A stretch of DNA of 64,000 nucleotides from positions 1 through 64,000 of the forward strand of contig NZ_JASZYT010000020.1 in assembly GCF_030316765.1 (NCBI RefSeq). Reading direction: 5' to 3'. A program made the position numbers and the translations under genes. The notes under the pieces were generated by a model. The model did no database searches, was not told the origin of the DNA, and saw only the letters and a list, made by a program, of their open reading frames with translations. Within the stretch, counting starts at the first letter, position 1. Each line of letters begins with the position of its first letter. Positions 49,263 through 56,769 of this stretch are shown in pieces. Origin of the DNA: Variovorax saccharolyticus. GTDB taxonomy: Bacteria > Pseudomonadota > Gammaproteobacteria > Burkholderiales > Burkholderiaceae_C.

Positions 49263-49288
49263 GGCCGGCCCAGGGCATACCGCCCGCC
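49263..49288 (+). repeat. Partial REP-like copy C forming a 26-bp inverted repeat with copy B
   Basis: These 26 bases are the exact reverse complement of 49102-49127 and match the end of copy A in direct orientation. The arms enclose 135 bp. Nothing else recognisable lies in the 325-bp convergent gap (49069-49393), apart from these repeats. Confidence 0.75.
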
Positions 49289-49393
49289 ACCGCTGAGACG
49301 TCGGGGTTGCATCGGCGTTGGAGAAGTTGGGATTGTTCGCACACCCCTGAGCCCGGCATGCGGTGCGTGCCGGGCGCCCGGCCCAGCAAGCCC

Positions 49394-50989
49394 CTAAAGC
49401 GGCTGATACTGATAAAGCCAGGTCTCAGACAAGGTCTGATCCCCGTTCTTCAGGAAGAGCCGCATGTCCACCGGCTCCGTCCCCTCGACCGCGAAGTCGA
49501 ATTGTGCTCGCCAGTGCCCCGCCACGCCGTTCGGCACCGGCTCCGCGAAGATGTACGAGAACTTGCCGCGCGAGGTGGTCAGCACCAGTTCGGGCTTGAC
49601 GCCGAAGGGCAGCGATTCCAGCGGCTTGCCGATGAACTCGACCATGAACTTGCGCACCCCCGCCGGCCGCGGCTGGCCCGGCTGTCCGCCGCGGCCCATG
49701 CGGGTCGCGACAACGCGCGCGAGCGGCGAGGGGAAAGGTTCTTCGGCAGTCCAGTGCAGCCGGTACTTGAGCACCACGCTCGAGCCTGCGACGACCGGTG
49801 CCTTGGGCACCCAGCAGGCCAGCACGTTGTCGTGGATCTCGTCATCGGTCGGGATCTCGATCAGCTGCACCGCGCCTTCGCCCCAGGCACCGATCGGCTC
49901 GACCCAGAGACTGGGACGCTTCTCGTAGTAGACGCCGTCCTGGTAGTGATCGAAGCCGCGGTCACGCTGCAGCAGTCCGAAGCCCTTCGGGTCGTTGTCG
50001 GTGAACGCGGAGGCCCGGGTCTGGGTCGGGTTGTTGAGCGGACGCCAGATGCGCTCGCCGGCACCGTTCCACATCGCCAGGCCGTCCGAGTCGTGCACCT
50101 CGGGGCGCCAGTCGATGGCGGTGGGCTTCACGGATTCGGAGTACCAGTACATCGAGGTGAGCGGCGCGAGCCCGAAGCGGGCGACCTCGCGGCGCACGAA
50201 CAATCGGCACTCGATGTCCATCAGGACACCCTTGCCGCGCTTCATCACGAACTTGTAGGCGCCCGTGAGGCTCGGGCCTTCGAGCAGGGCGTAGACCGTC
50301 ATCGCGTCCGAGCCCGGCGCCGGCGGCTCGAAGTAGAAGCGCGTGAAGTTCGGGAACTCCTCGGCCCGGTCGGGCACCGCGGCATCGAGCGCGATGCCGC
50401 GCGCCGACAGCCCGTACTGGTAGAGCTCGCCGATGGCACGGAAGTACGACGCGCCGAGGAAGGCCACCCAGTCGTTCTTTTCCCAGGGCCGCTTGCCCTG
50501 GTCGCCGAGGCGGCTTTCCTGCAGCCGGAAGCCCGCGAAGCCGGCGCCCGGCGGCAGCTGCCTCGCCGGGCTGTCTGCGGGCATCGTGAAAGAGGCGGGG
50601 TCGTAGAGAATCTCGCGTGCGAAGGCGTCGCTGCCGGCGGTCTCGAGCACGTGCATGTGAACCGGCACCGGGAAATAGCGTCCAAGGTGGAAGAAGGTCA
50701 CGGGGAACTGGCCGGGCCCGTCCCTGAACAGTGCGTTGGCAGTGTCGAACCGGATCTTGCCGTGGGCGTCGTAGTCGATGCGCTGCAGCACATCGGCAGG
50801 CAGGGAGCTGTCGGCCGCCAGGGGCTTGGCGCCCAGCGACTTCGCCAGTGCGACCAGGCGATCGAAAGAAAAGGGCGCCGGCTGGCCCAGGCGGAGTCCG
50901 CCGGCCGCCAGCGCTTTAGCGGGCAGTCCGAGGGCGGCGAGGGCCAGCGAGGCGCCACCGGCCGAGAGAAGTGAGCGACGATCGATCAT
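49394..50989 (-). CDS. opgD: Periplasmic glucan biosynthesis protein OpgD (MdoD)
   Basis: This 531-residue periplasmic protein of the OpgG/OpgD family processes osmoregulated beta-1,2-glucans. The N-terminus has a twin-arginine signal (IDRRSLLSAGGASLALAALG), as in OpgD, followed by FSFDRLVALAKSL, ASYFRAIGELYQYGLSARGI, SDGLAMWNGAGERIWRPLNN and KGFGLLQRDRGFDHYQDGVY. It is paralogous to opgG at 56.8-58.4 kb but about as divergent as in other species. The membrane synthase opgH is not in the window. It is divergent from ada. Confidence 0.92.
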   Translation of the reverse strand: MIDRRSLLSAGGASLALAALGLPAKALAAGGLRLGQPAPFSFDRLVALAKSLGAKPLAADSSLPADVLQRIDYDAHGKIRFDTANALFRDGPGQFPVTFFHLGRYFPVPVHMHVLETAGSDAFAREILYDPASFTMPADSPARQLPPGAGFAGFRLQESRLGDQGKRPWEKNDWVAFLGASYFRAIGELYQYGLSARGIALDAAVPDRAEEFPNFTRFYFEPPAPGSDAMTVYALLEGPSLTGAYKFVMKRGKGVLMDIECRLFVRREVARFGLAPLTSMYWYSESVKPTAIDWRPEVHDSDGLAMWNGAGERIWRPLNNPTQTRASAFTDNDPKGFGLLQRDRGFDHYQDGVYYEKRPSLWVEPIGAWGEGAVQLIEIPTDDEIHDNVLACWVPKAPVVAGSSVVLKYRLHWTAEEPFPSPLARVVATRMGRGGQPGQPRPAGVRKFMVEFIGKPLESLPFGVKPELVLTTSRGKFSYIFAEPVPNGVAGHWRAQFDFAVEGTEPVDMRLFLKNGDQTLSETWLYQYQPL

Positions 50990-51074
50990 GTGGCCCCAAT
51001 CTAGCGACGCGATGCATGGGGGGCCGTAGGCCGAAGCCTGAAGTAACCGTCATGCCGGCATGGTCCTACAGTCG

Positions 51075-51087
51075 AATTCGAAAGCAA
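51075..51087 (+). promoter_or_regulatory. Ada box upstream of ada
   Basis: AAT-N6-GCAA is present as AATTCGAAAGCAA at 51075-51087, a full match to the A-box/B-box pair bound by methylated Ada. A -10-like TACATT lies at 51119-51124 with no good -35, so the box would centre near position -50 of the expected transcript, right for activation. It supports autoinduction of the ada operon by alkylation damage. Confidence 0.65.
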
Positions 51088-51160
51088 GACACGGAGTGCG
51101 TGGCCGATCGCCTTTTTCTACATTGAAGGCACCGATCAACAAGCACTCCAGAGGACGCAG

Positions 51161-52243
51161 ATGAACATGAGCAACGCCAACGAAATGCGGGCCCTCGCCA
51201 CGGCGAGCGATCCGCGCTGGGCGGCAGTGGCCGCGCGCGACCCGGCCGCCGACGGCCGCTTCTTCTACTCGGTACGCACCACCGGCGTGTACTGTCGGCC
51301 GTCGTGCGGGGCGCGGCCGGCGCGGCCCGAGAACGTCGAGTTCCATGCCTCGGCCGCGGATGCGGAGCGCGCGGGCTTCCGGCCCTGCATGCGCTGCAAG
51401 CCCGACCAGCCGGCGCGGTCGGAACGGCAGGCGGCGCAGGTCGCGGCGCTGTGCCGCTTCATCGAGTCAGCCGAACAGCCGCCCACGCTCGACGATCTGG
51501 CAGACCGTGCCGGCCTCAGCGCCTCCCATGTCCACCGGCTCTTCAAGCAGGTCACGGGATTCACGCCGAAGGCCTACGCGGCGGCGCATCGGGCCCGGCG
51601 CGTGCGCGAAGAACTGGTGCGCAGCGACTCGGTGACCAGCGCGATCTACAGCGCCGGCTACAACTCCAACGGCCGCTTCTACGCCGACGCCGACCGCACC
51701 CTCGGCATGACGCCCACGGCCTGGCGCGCCGGCGGGGCCGACACCGAGATCCGCTTCGCCATCGGCGAGTGCGCGCTCGGCGCGATCCTGGTGGCGCAGA
51801 GCGGGCGCGGGGTCTGCGCGATCGCGCTGGGCGACGATCCCGATGCGCTGGCACGCGATCTTCAGGACCGCTTTCCGCACGCCAGGCTGGTCGGCGACGA
51901 TGCCGGATTCGAGGCCCTGGTCGCGACGGTGATCGGCTTCGTCGAGGCCCCGGCCCTGGGGCTCGAACTGCCGCTGGATCTGCGCGGCACCGCCTTCCAG
52001 ATGCGCGTCTGGCAGGCCCTGCGCGAGATCCCTGCGGGCACGACCGCGAGCTACAGCGAGATCGCCGAGCGCATCGGCGCACCGAAGTCGGTGCGCGCCG
52101 TGGCCCAGGCCTGCGGCGCGAACACGCTGGCGGTGGCGATTCCCTGCCACCGCGTGGTGCGCAGCGACGGCAGCCTGTCGGGCTACCGCTGGGGCGTGGA
52201 GCGCAAGGGTGCGCTGCTGCGGCGAGAGGCGGAGCCGTCATGA
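51161..52243 (+). CDS. ada: Bifunctional Ada: AraC-type regulator and O6-methylguanine-DNA methyltransferase
   Basis: The protein has 360 residues with all three Ada modules. Residues 10-85 form the zinc domain with Cys45, Cys49, Cys76 and Cys79 (TGVYCRPSCGARPARPENVE and FRPCMRCKP); methyl transfer from phosphotriesters to its Cys activates the protein. Residues 95-190 form the AraC helix-turn-helix (LDDLADRAGLSASHVHRLFK). Residues 195-355 form the methyltransferase with AIPCHRVVRSDG (acceptor Cys329). It overlaps the next gene by ATGA and heads ada-2OG oxygenase-alkB. Confidence 0.96.
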   Translation: MNMSNANEMRALATASDPRWAAVAARDPAADGRFFYSVRTTGVYCRPSCGARPARPENVEFHASAADAERAGFRPCMRCKPDQPARSERQAAQVAALCRFIESAEQPPTLDDLADRAGLSASHVHRLFKQVTGFTPKAYAAAHRARRVREELVRSDSVTSAIYSAGYNSNGRFYADADRTLGMTPTAWRAGGADTEIRFAIGECALGAILVAQSGRGVCAIALGDDPDALARDLQDRFPHARLVGDDAGFEALVATVIGFVEAPALGLELPLDLRGTAFQMRVWQALREIPAGTTASYSEIAERIGAPKSVRAVAQACGANTLAVAIPCHRVVRSDGSLSGYRWGVERKGALLRREAEPS

Positions 52244-52944
52244 GTGCTCGCGATCCGGACGGCGTCGACTGGGCGCAGGTGGGCAGCGATCTCGACGCGC
52301 AGGGGAGCGCCGTGATCCAGGGCCTGCTGACGCCCGAACAATGCCGCTCGCTGGCTGCGCTGTACGCCGAACCGAAGCCCTTCCGCAGCCGGGTCGTGAT
52401 GGAGCGCCACGGCTTCGGTCGCGGCGAATACAAGTACTTCGACTATCCGCTGCCGGCGCGGGTCGCGGGCCTGCGCGAATCGATCTACCCGCGGCTCGCG
52501 CCGATCGCCAACCGCTGGAACGAGGCCATGGGCATCGATGCGCGGTTTCCTGCGCAGCATGCCGAGTTCATCGCGCGCTGCCATGCGGCGGGCCAACTGC
52601 GGCCGACGCCGCTGCTGCTGCAGTACGGGCCCGACGACTACAACTGCCTGCACCAGGACCTGTACGGCGAGCAGGTCTTTCCGTTGCAACTGGTGCTCCT
52701 GCTGTCCGAGCCCGGGCGCGATTTCACGGGTGGCGAATTCGTCATGACCGAGCAGCGCCCGCGCATGCAGTCGCGGCCGATGGTGCTGCCGCTGAATCAG
52801 GGCGACGGAGCGGTGATCGCGGTGCACCAGCGGCCGGTGCAGGGCACGCGCGGCGTCTACCGGGTCAACCTGCGGCATGGCGTCAGTCGCGTGTGCTCGG
52901 GCCGGCGGCATACGCTGGGCATCGTCTTCCACGACGCGACCTGA
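52240..52944 (+). CDS. 2OG-Fe(II) oxygenase in the ada-alkB operon
   Basis: The protein has 234 residues. A double-stranded beta-helix dioxygenase core is indicated by CLHQDLYGEQVFPLQLVLLL (H-x-D iron motif), TGGEFVMTEQRPRMQSRPMV, and VHQRPVQGTRGVYRVNLRHG, with a later iron-binding His and 2OG-binding Arg. The N-terminus has GSAVIQGLLTPEQCRSLAAL. It is translationally coupled to ada and directly abuts alkB, so a role in alkylation repair is likely, but it is not AlkB itself and the substrate is unknown. Confidence 0.85.
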   Translation: MSARDPDGVDWAQVGSDLDAQGSAVIQGLLTPEQCRSLAALYAEPKPFRSRVVMERHGFGRGEYKYFDYPLPARVAGLRESIYPRLAPIANRWNEAMGIDARFPAQHAEFIARCHAAGQLRPTPLLLQYGPDDYNCLHQDLYGEQVFPLQLVLLLSEPGRDFTGGEFVMTEQRPRMQSRPMVLPLNQGDGAVIAVHQRPVQGTRGVYRVNLRHGVSRVCSGRRHTLGIVFHDAT

Positions 52945-53589
52945 ATGACGCTGGAACTGTTCGAGACCGAAGCCCCCTGGCGCGAGCCGCTCGCGCCCGG
53001 CGCGGTGGTGCTGCGGCGCTTCGCCAGCGGCCGCGATGCGGCCTTGCTCGCGGCCGTGCAAGCCGTGGTCGAGGCGGCGCCGTTCCGCCACCTGGTCACG
53101 CCGGGCGGCTTCCGGATGCAGGTGGCGATGACCAACTGCGGCGCGCTGGGCTGGGTCAGCGACCGCCGCGGCTACCGCTACGACACCCACGACCCCGACA
53201 GCGGTCGCCCCTGGCCGCCCATGCCGGCCGAGTTCGAGCAACTGGCCGCCGACGCCGCGGCCGAGGCCGGCTTCGGCGGCTTCGCGCCCGATGCCTGCCT
53301 GGTCAACCGCTACCTTCCCGGCACGCGGCTTTCGCTGCACCAGGACCGCGACGAGCGCGACCACGGCCAGCCGATCGTCTCCGTTTCGCTTGGCGTGCCG
53401 GCCATGTTCCAGTTCGGCGGCACACGGCGCACCGACAAGCTGCAGCGCGTGCCCTTGGCCCATGGCGACGTGGTCGTCTGGGGCGGTCCGGCGCGGCTCA
53501 GCTTCCACGGCGTGCTGCCCCTGAAGGACGCGCAGCATCCGCTGCTGGGCGCCTCGCGCATCAACCTCACGTTTCGCAAGGCGGGCTGA
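52945..53589 (+). CDS. alkB: Alkylated-DNA dioxygenase AlkB
   Basis: This 214-residue Fe(II)/2OG dioxygenase removes methyl groups from 1-methyladenine and 3-methylcytosine. VNRYLPGTRLSLHQDRDERD holds the H-x-D motif, SVSLGVPAMFQFGG is the strand that supports the substrate pocket, LSFHGVLPL gives the second His and INLTFRKAG the 2OG-binding Arg near the C-terminus. The ATG follows the preceding stop immediately. The end overlaps the convergent metallo-hydrolase gene by 23 bp. Confidence 0.96.
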   Translation: MTLELFETEAPWREPLAPGAVVLRRFASGRDAALLAAVQAVVEAAPFRHLVTPGGFRMQVAMTNCGALGWVSDRRGYRYDTHDPDSGRPWPPMPAEFEQLAADAAAEAGFGGFAPDACLVNRYLPGTRLSLHQDRDERDHGQPIVSVSLGVPAMFQFGGTRRTDKLQRVPLAHGDVVVWGGPARLSFHGVLPLKDAQHPLLGASRINLTFRKAG

Positions 53590-54640
53590 AGGCGCGGCGC
53601 GGTGCGAGCCTGGCGGTCTGGCCGAGCGCGGTGACGAAGAACTCCTCCTCGGCCATTCCCCGCAGGCTGCGCAGTTCGGCCAGCTTGCGCGGCGGCTCGT
53701 CCAGCGCCTCGTCGGTCAGCTGGAACACGCCCCAGTGGATGCCGAGCGATCGCTTGGCGCCGACATCGGCGTGGATGCGCAGGGCTTCCCCCACGTCCAC
53801 GTGCTGGTCGCGCATGAACCAGCGCGGCGCATAGGCGCCGATCGGGATCAGCGCGAGATCGAAGCCGCCGCCCTGGGCCACGGTCTGGCGGGCGCTGAAG
53901 TGCTGGCGGATGTCGCCGAAGTCGCGCGAATAGCCGGTGTCGCCCGTGAACAGGAGGTGGCAATCGGGTGCCAGCACCACGAAGCCGCCCCACAGCGTGG
54001 CCATGGCGTCGCGCGGGCCGCGCGAGGACCAGTGCTGGGCCGGCACCAGCGCCACCTCGACCGTGCCCTGCGGCCCTTGCAGGCTCTGCCGGTCCCACCA
54101 GTCCAACTCGACCGTGCGGGTGATCCCGCGTGCTGCCAGCCAGGGCTTGAGGCCCAGCGGCACCACGAACAGCGGCGGGCCGCCGGGCTGCCGGTCGAGC
54201 GCCAGCACGGAAGCGGCATCGAGATGGTCGTAATGGTTGTGCGAGACCAGCACCAGGTCGACACGCGGCAACTCGCCCAGCGCGAGCCCCGGGGCCGCAT
54301 GGCGCCGCGGGCCGACCAGCGGCAGCGGCGAGGCGCGGTGCGAGAACATCGGATCGGTCAGCAGGGTCAGTCCGCCCATCTGGACCATCGCCGTCGCGTG
54401 GCCGATCCAGGTGACGGCCGGCTGCATCGCGGCACCGGCGAGTGCATTGGCGCGCAGCCAGTCCAGTTCGGGCGCGACGCGGGGCGTCGGTGCCTGCGGC
54501 GGCGGCGGCAGGCGCAGGCGCGCGGCCTCGCGGCGCCAGCGCAGCACCTCCGACAGGCTCTTGGGCTCGAACTCGAGGTAGTTGTTCTGGAAGCCGTCGG
54601 GGCGGTGGTGCGACTTGGCGGGGTCGTGGTACGGGTTCAT
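53567..54640 (-). CDS. MBL-fold metallo-hydrolase (NAPE-PLD/UlaG-like)
   Basis: The protein has 357 residues. TWIGHATAMVQMGGLTLLTD is followed by the metal motif LVSHNHYDHLD (HxHxDH), VPAQHWSSRG with the next His, LLFTGDTGYSRDF with the bridging Asp, and LGIHWGVFQLTDEAL with the last His. This arrangement matches the N-acyl-phosphatidylethanolamine phospholipase D-like branch. No signal peptide is seen. The physiological substrate is unknown. Confidence 0.88.
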   Translation of the reverse strand: MNPYHDPAKSHHRPDGFQNNYLEFEPKSLSEVLRWRREAARLRLPPPPQAPTPRVAPELDWLRANALAGAAMQPAVTWIGHATAMVQMGGLTLLTDPMFSHRASPLPLVGPRRHAAPGLALGELPRVDLVLVSHNHYDHLDAASVLALDRQPGGPPLFVVPLGLKPWLAARGITRTVELDWWDRQSLQGPQGTVEVALVPAQHWSSRGPRDAMATLWGGFVVLAPDCHLLFTGDTGYSRDFGDIRQHFSARQTVAQGGGFDLALIPIGAYAPRWFMRDQHVDVGEALRIHADVGAKRSLGIHWGVFQLTDEALDEPPRKLAELRSLRGMAEEEFFVTALGQTARLAPRRAFSPPCET

Positions 54641-54655
54641 CGTGTGGCGCCGACT

Positions 54656-55243
54656 CTAGCCGGCGATCAGCTTCTGAACCAGTTCGGCGGTGGTCGCCGC
54701 CGCGTACTTGCGCATCAGCCGCGCCCGGTGGATCTCGACCGTGCGATGGCTGATCGCCAGCGCGCGTCCGATCTCCTTCGAGGTCAGGCCCTGCATCACC
54801 TGGGCCGCCACCTCGCGCTCGCGCGGCGTCAGGTCGGCCTTGGCCGAGCGTCGCGAGCCCAGGTCCTCGAAGATCCAGATGCCGGCCTCGTGCGGCGCCT
54901 CGCGGTTCAGCGCCTGGCCGCTCACGTGGCACCAGAAGGTTTCGCCGGCGAAGGCGCCGTGCAGGCCGCCGAGTCGTTTCATCATCCGGTTGTCGGCATA
55001 GCGGCCGCTGGCGTTCAGGATCGGCTCCATGCGCTTGCCGATGCGCTCGAATTCGGCGACGCTCGGGTACAGGACACGAAACGACTGGCCGACCAGCGCG
55101 CCGCGCGTGGCACCGAACATCTCGCACAGGCGCGCATTGCAGTCGACGATGATGCGGTTGCGCGACAGCACCATGCCCACCGGGGCCTGCTCGAAGGCAA
55201 GCCGGTAGTCGATGGCGGCGAGCGCGGTGTCGGGTGTGTCCAT
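54656..55243 (-). CDS. PAS-domain LuxR-type transcriptional regulator
   Basis: The protein has 195 residues. Residues 8-125 form a PAS domain (YRLAFEQAPVGMVLSRNRII, CNARLCEMFGATRGALVGQS). Residues 135-195 form a LuxR/FixJ helix-turn-helix (LTPREREVAAQVMQGLTSKE, IGRALAISHRTVEIHRARLM). There is no receiver domain, so activity probably depends on a PAS ligand. It is divergent from scoAB and separated by a perfect 26-bp palindrome that is its likely target. Confidence 0.9.
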   Translation of the reverse strand: MDTPDTALAAIDYRLAFEQAPVGMVLSRNRIIVDCNARLCEMFGATRGALVGQSFRVLYPSVAEFERIGKRMEPILNASGRYADNRMMKRLGGLHGAFAGETFWCHVSGQALNREAPHEAGIWIFEDLGSRRSAKADLTPREREVAAQVMQGLTSKEIGRALAISHRTVEIHRARLMRKYAAATTAELVQKLIAG

Positions 55244-55249
55244 TACGAA

Positions 55250-55275
55250 ATACTACGTATGCCAGTACGTAGTAT
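55250..55275. promoter_or_regulatory. Perfect palindrome between the PAS-LuxR gene and scoA
   Basis: ATACTACGTA (55250-55259) and TACGTAGTAT (55266-55275) are perfect inverted copies separated by 6 bp. The left arm is six bases from the regulator's ATG and the right arm 41 bases before scoA. Its length and position make it the probable operator of the PAS-LuxR protein, controlling scoAB and itself. Confidence 0.7.
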
Positions 55276-55316
55276 CGTCCGAGTTCGGATTTCAACCCAT
55301 CACCCAGCGAGGAACC

Positions 55317-56117
55317 ATGGCGAACAAGATCTATCCCTCCGCCGACGCGGCGCTCAAGGGCGTCGTCGCCGACGGCCAGACCCTTGCCGTCGGCGGCTTC
55401 GGCCTGTGCGGCATTCCCGAAGCGCTGATCGATGCACTGCACGACTCCGGCGTCAAGAACCTGACCTGCATCTCGAACAACGCCGGCGTCGACGGCTTCG
55501 GCCTCGGCAAGCTGCTCGGCACGCGGCAGATCAAGAAGATGATCGCCAGCTACGTGGGCGAGAACAAGGAGTTCGAGCGCCAGTACCTCGCCGGCGAACT
55601 CGAGCTCGAGTTCACGCCGCAGGGCACGCTGGCCGAGAAGCTGCGCGCCGGCGGCGCCGGCATCCCGGCCTTCTTCACCAAGACCGGCGTCGGCACGCAA
55701 GTGGCCGAGGGCAAGGAACTGCGCGAATTCGACGGCGAGACCTACGTCATGGAGCGTTCGCTGGTGCCCGACGTGGCGCTGGTCAAGGCCGACGTGGCCG
55801 ACAAGTCGGGCAACCTGCGCTTCCGCCTGACGGCGCGCAACTTCAATCCGGCGGCCGCGATGGCCGGCAAGATCTGCATCGTCGAGGTCGAGAAGATCGT
55901 CGAGATCGGCGAACTCGCCCCCGACGACATCCACCTGCCGGGCATCTACGTGCACCGCATCGTGCTCAACGCGACGCCCGAGAAGCGCATCGAGAAGCGC
56001 ACCGTGAGCGCGTCGGTCGATGCCGCAGCCGCCAAGGTCGAGGCCCAGGCCGCGATCGCGCAGGCCGCCGCCGGCGTCGAAGTGCCCGCACCCGTCAAGA
56101 ACACCAAAGGAGCCTGA
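55317..56117 (+). CDS. scoA: 3-oxoacid CoA-transferase subunit A
   Basis: The protein has 266 residues. ALKGVVADGQTLAVGGFGLC and GIPEALIDALHDSGVKNLTC mark the alpha subunit of SCOT-type family I CoA-transferases, and KLRAGGAGIPAFFTKTGVGT the CoA-binding region. With ScoB it moves CoA from succinyl-CoA to acetoacetate or a related 3-oxoacid. About 30 Ala/Val-rich residues are added at the C-terminus. A related pair (PcaIJ) acts on 3-oxoadipate; sequence alone does not fully exclude that. Confidence 0.92.
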   Translation: MANKIYPSADAALKGVVADGQTLAVGGFGLCGIPEALIDALHDSGVKNLTCISNNAGVDGFGLGKLLGTRQIKKMIASYVGENKEFERQYLAGELELEFTPQGTLAEKLRAGGAGIPAFFTKTGVGTQVAEGKELREFDGETYVMERSLVPDVALVKADVADKSGNLRFRLTARNFNPAAAMAGKICIVEVEKIVEIGELAPDDIHLPGIYVHRIVLNATPEKRIEKRTVSASVDAAAAKVEAQAAIAQAAAGVEVPAPVKNTKGA

Positions 56118-56118
56118 C

Positions 56119-56757
56119 ATGCCCTGGACCCAGGACCAGATGGCCGCACGCGCGGCGCAAGAACTCGAAGACGGCTTCTACGTCAACCTCGGCATCGGCA
56201 TCCCGACGCTGGTCGCCAATTTCGTCGGCGACAAGGAAGTCTGGTTGCAGAGCGAGAACGGCATGCTCGGCATCGGCCCCTTTCCGACCGAGGACCAGGT
56301 CGACGCCGACCTGATCAATGCCGGCAAGCAGACCGTCACGACCTTGCCGGGCTCGGCGATCTTCGGCAGCCACGACAGCTTCGCGATGATCCGCGGCGGC
56401 AAGATCAACCTGTCGATCCTCGGCGCGATGCAGGTCAGCGAGAAGGGCGATCTCGCCAACTGGATGATCCCGGGCAAGATGGTCAAGGGCATGGGCGGCG
56501 CGATGGACCTGGTGGCCGGCGTCAAGCGCGTGATCGTGCTGATGGAACACGTGGCGAAGAAGAAGGACGGCACCGAGGACCTCAAGATCCTCGAGAAGTG
56601 CACCCTGCCTCTGACCGGTGTCGGCGTGGTCGACCGCATCATCACCGACCTGGCCGTGCTGGACGTCACGCCCGAGGGGCTGAAGGTGATCGAGCTGGCC
56701 GAAGGCGTGAGCTTCGAGACGCTGCAAGCCAAGACCGGCGTCAAGCTCCAGCGCTGA
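56119..56757 (+). CDS. scoB: 3-oxoacid CoA-transferase subunit B
   Basis: The protein has 212 residues. YVNLGIGIPTLVANFVGDKE, then the catalytic Glu in SENGMLGIGPFP, and GSHDSFAMIRGGKINLSILG with MQVSEKGDLANWMIPGKMVK form the beta-subunit signature; this Glu forms the CoA thioester intermediate. It starts one base after the scoA stop, so the two subunits are made together. It converges on opgG. Confidence 0.93.
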   Translation: MPWTQDQMAARAAQELEDGFYVNLGIGIPTLVANFVGDKEVWLQSENGMLGIGPFPTEDQVDADLINAGKQTVTTLPGSAIFGSHDSFAMIRGGKINLSILGAMQVSEKGDLANWMIPGKMVKGMGGAMDLVAGVKRVIVLMEHVAKKKDGTEDLKILEKCTLPLTGVGVVDRIITDLAVLDVTPEGLKVIELAEGVSFETLQAKTGVKLQR

Positions 56758-56769
56758 ACGGCGCGAAGT

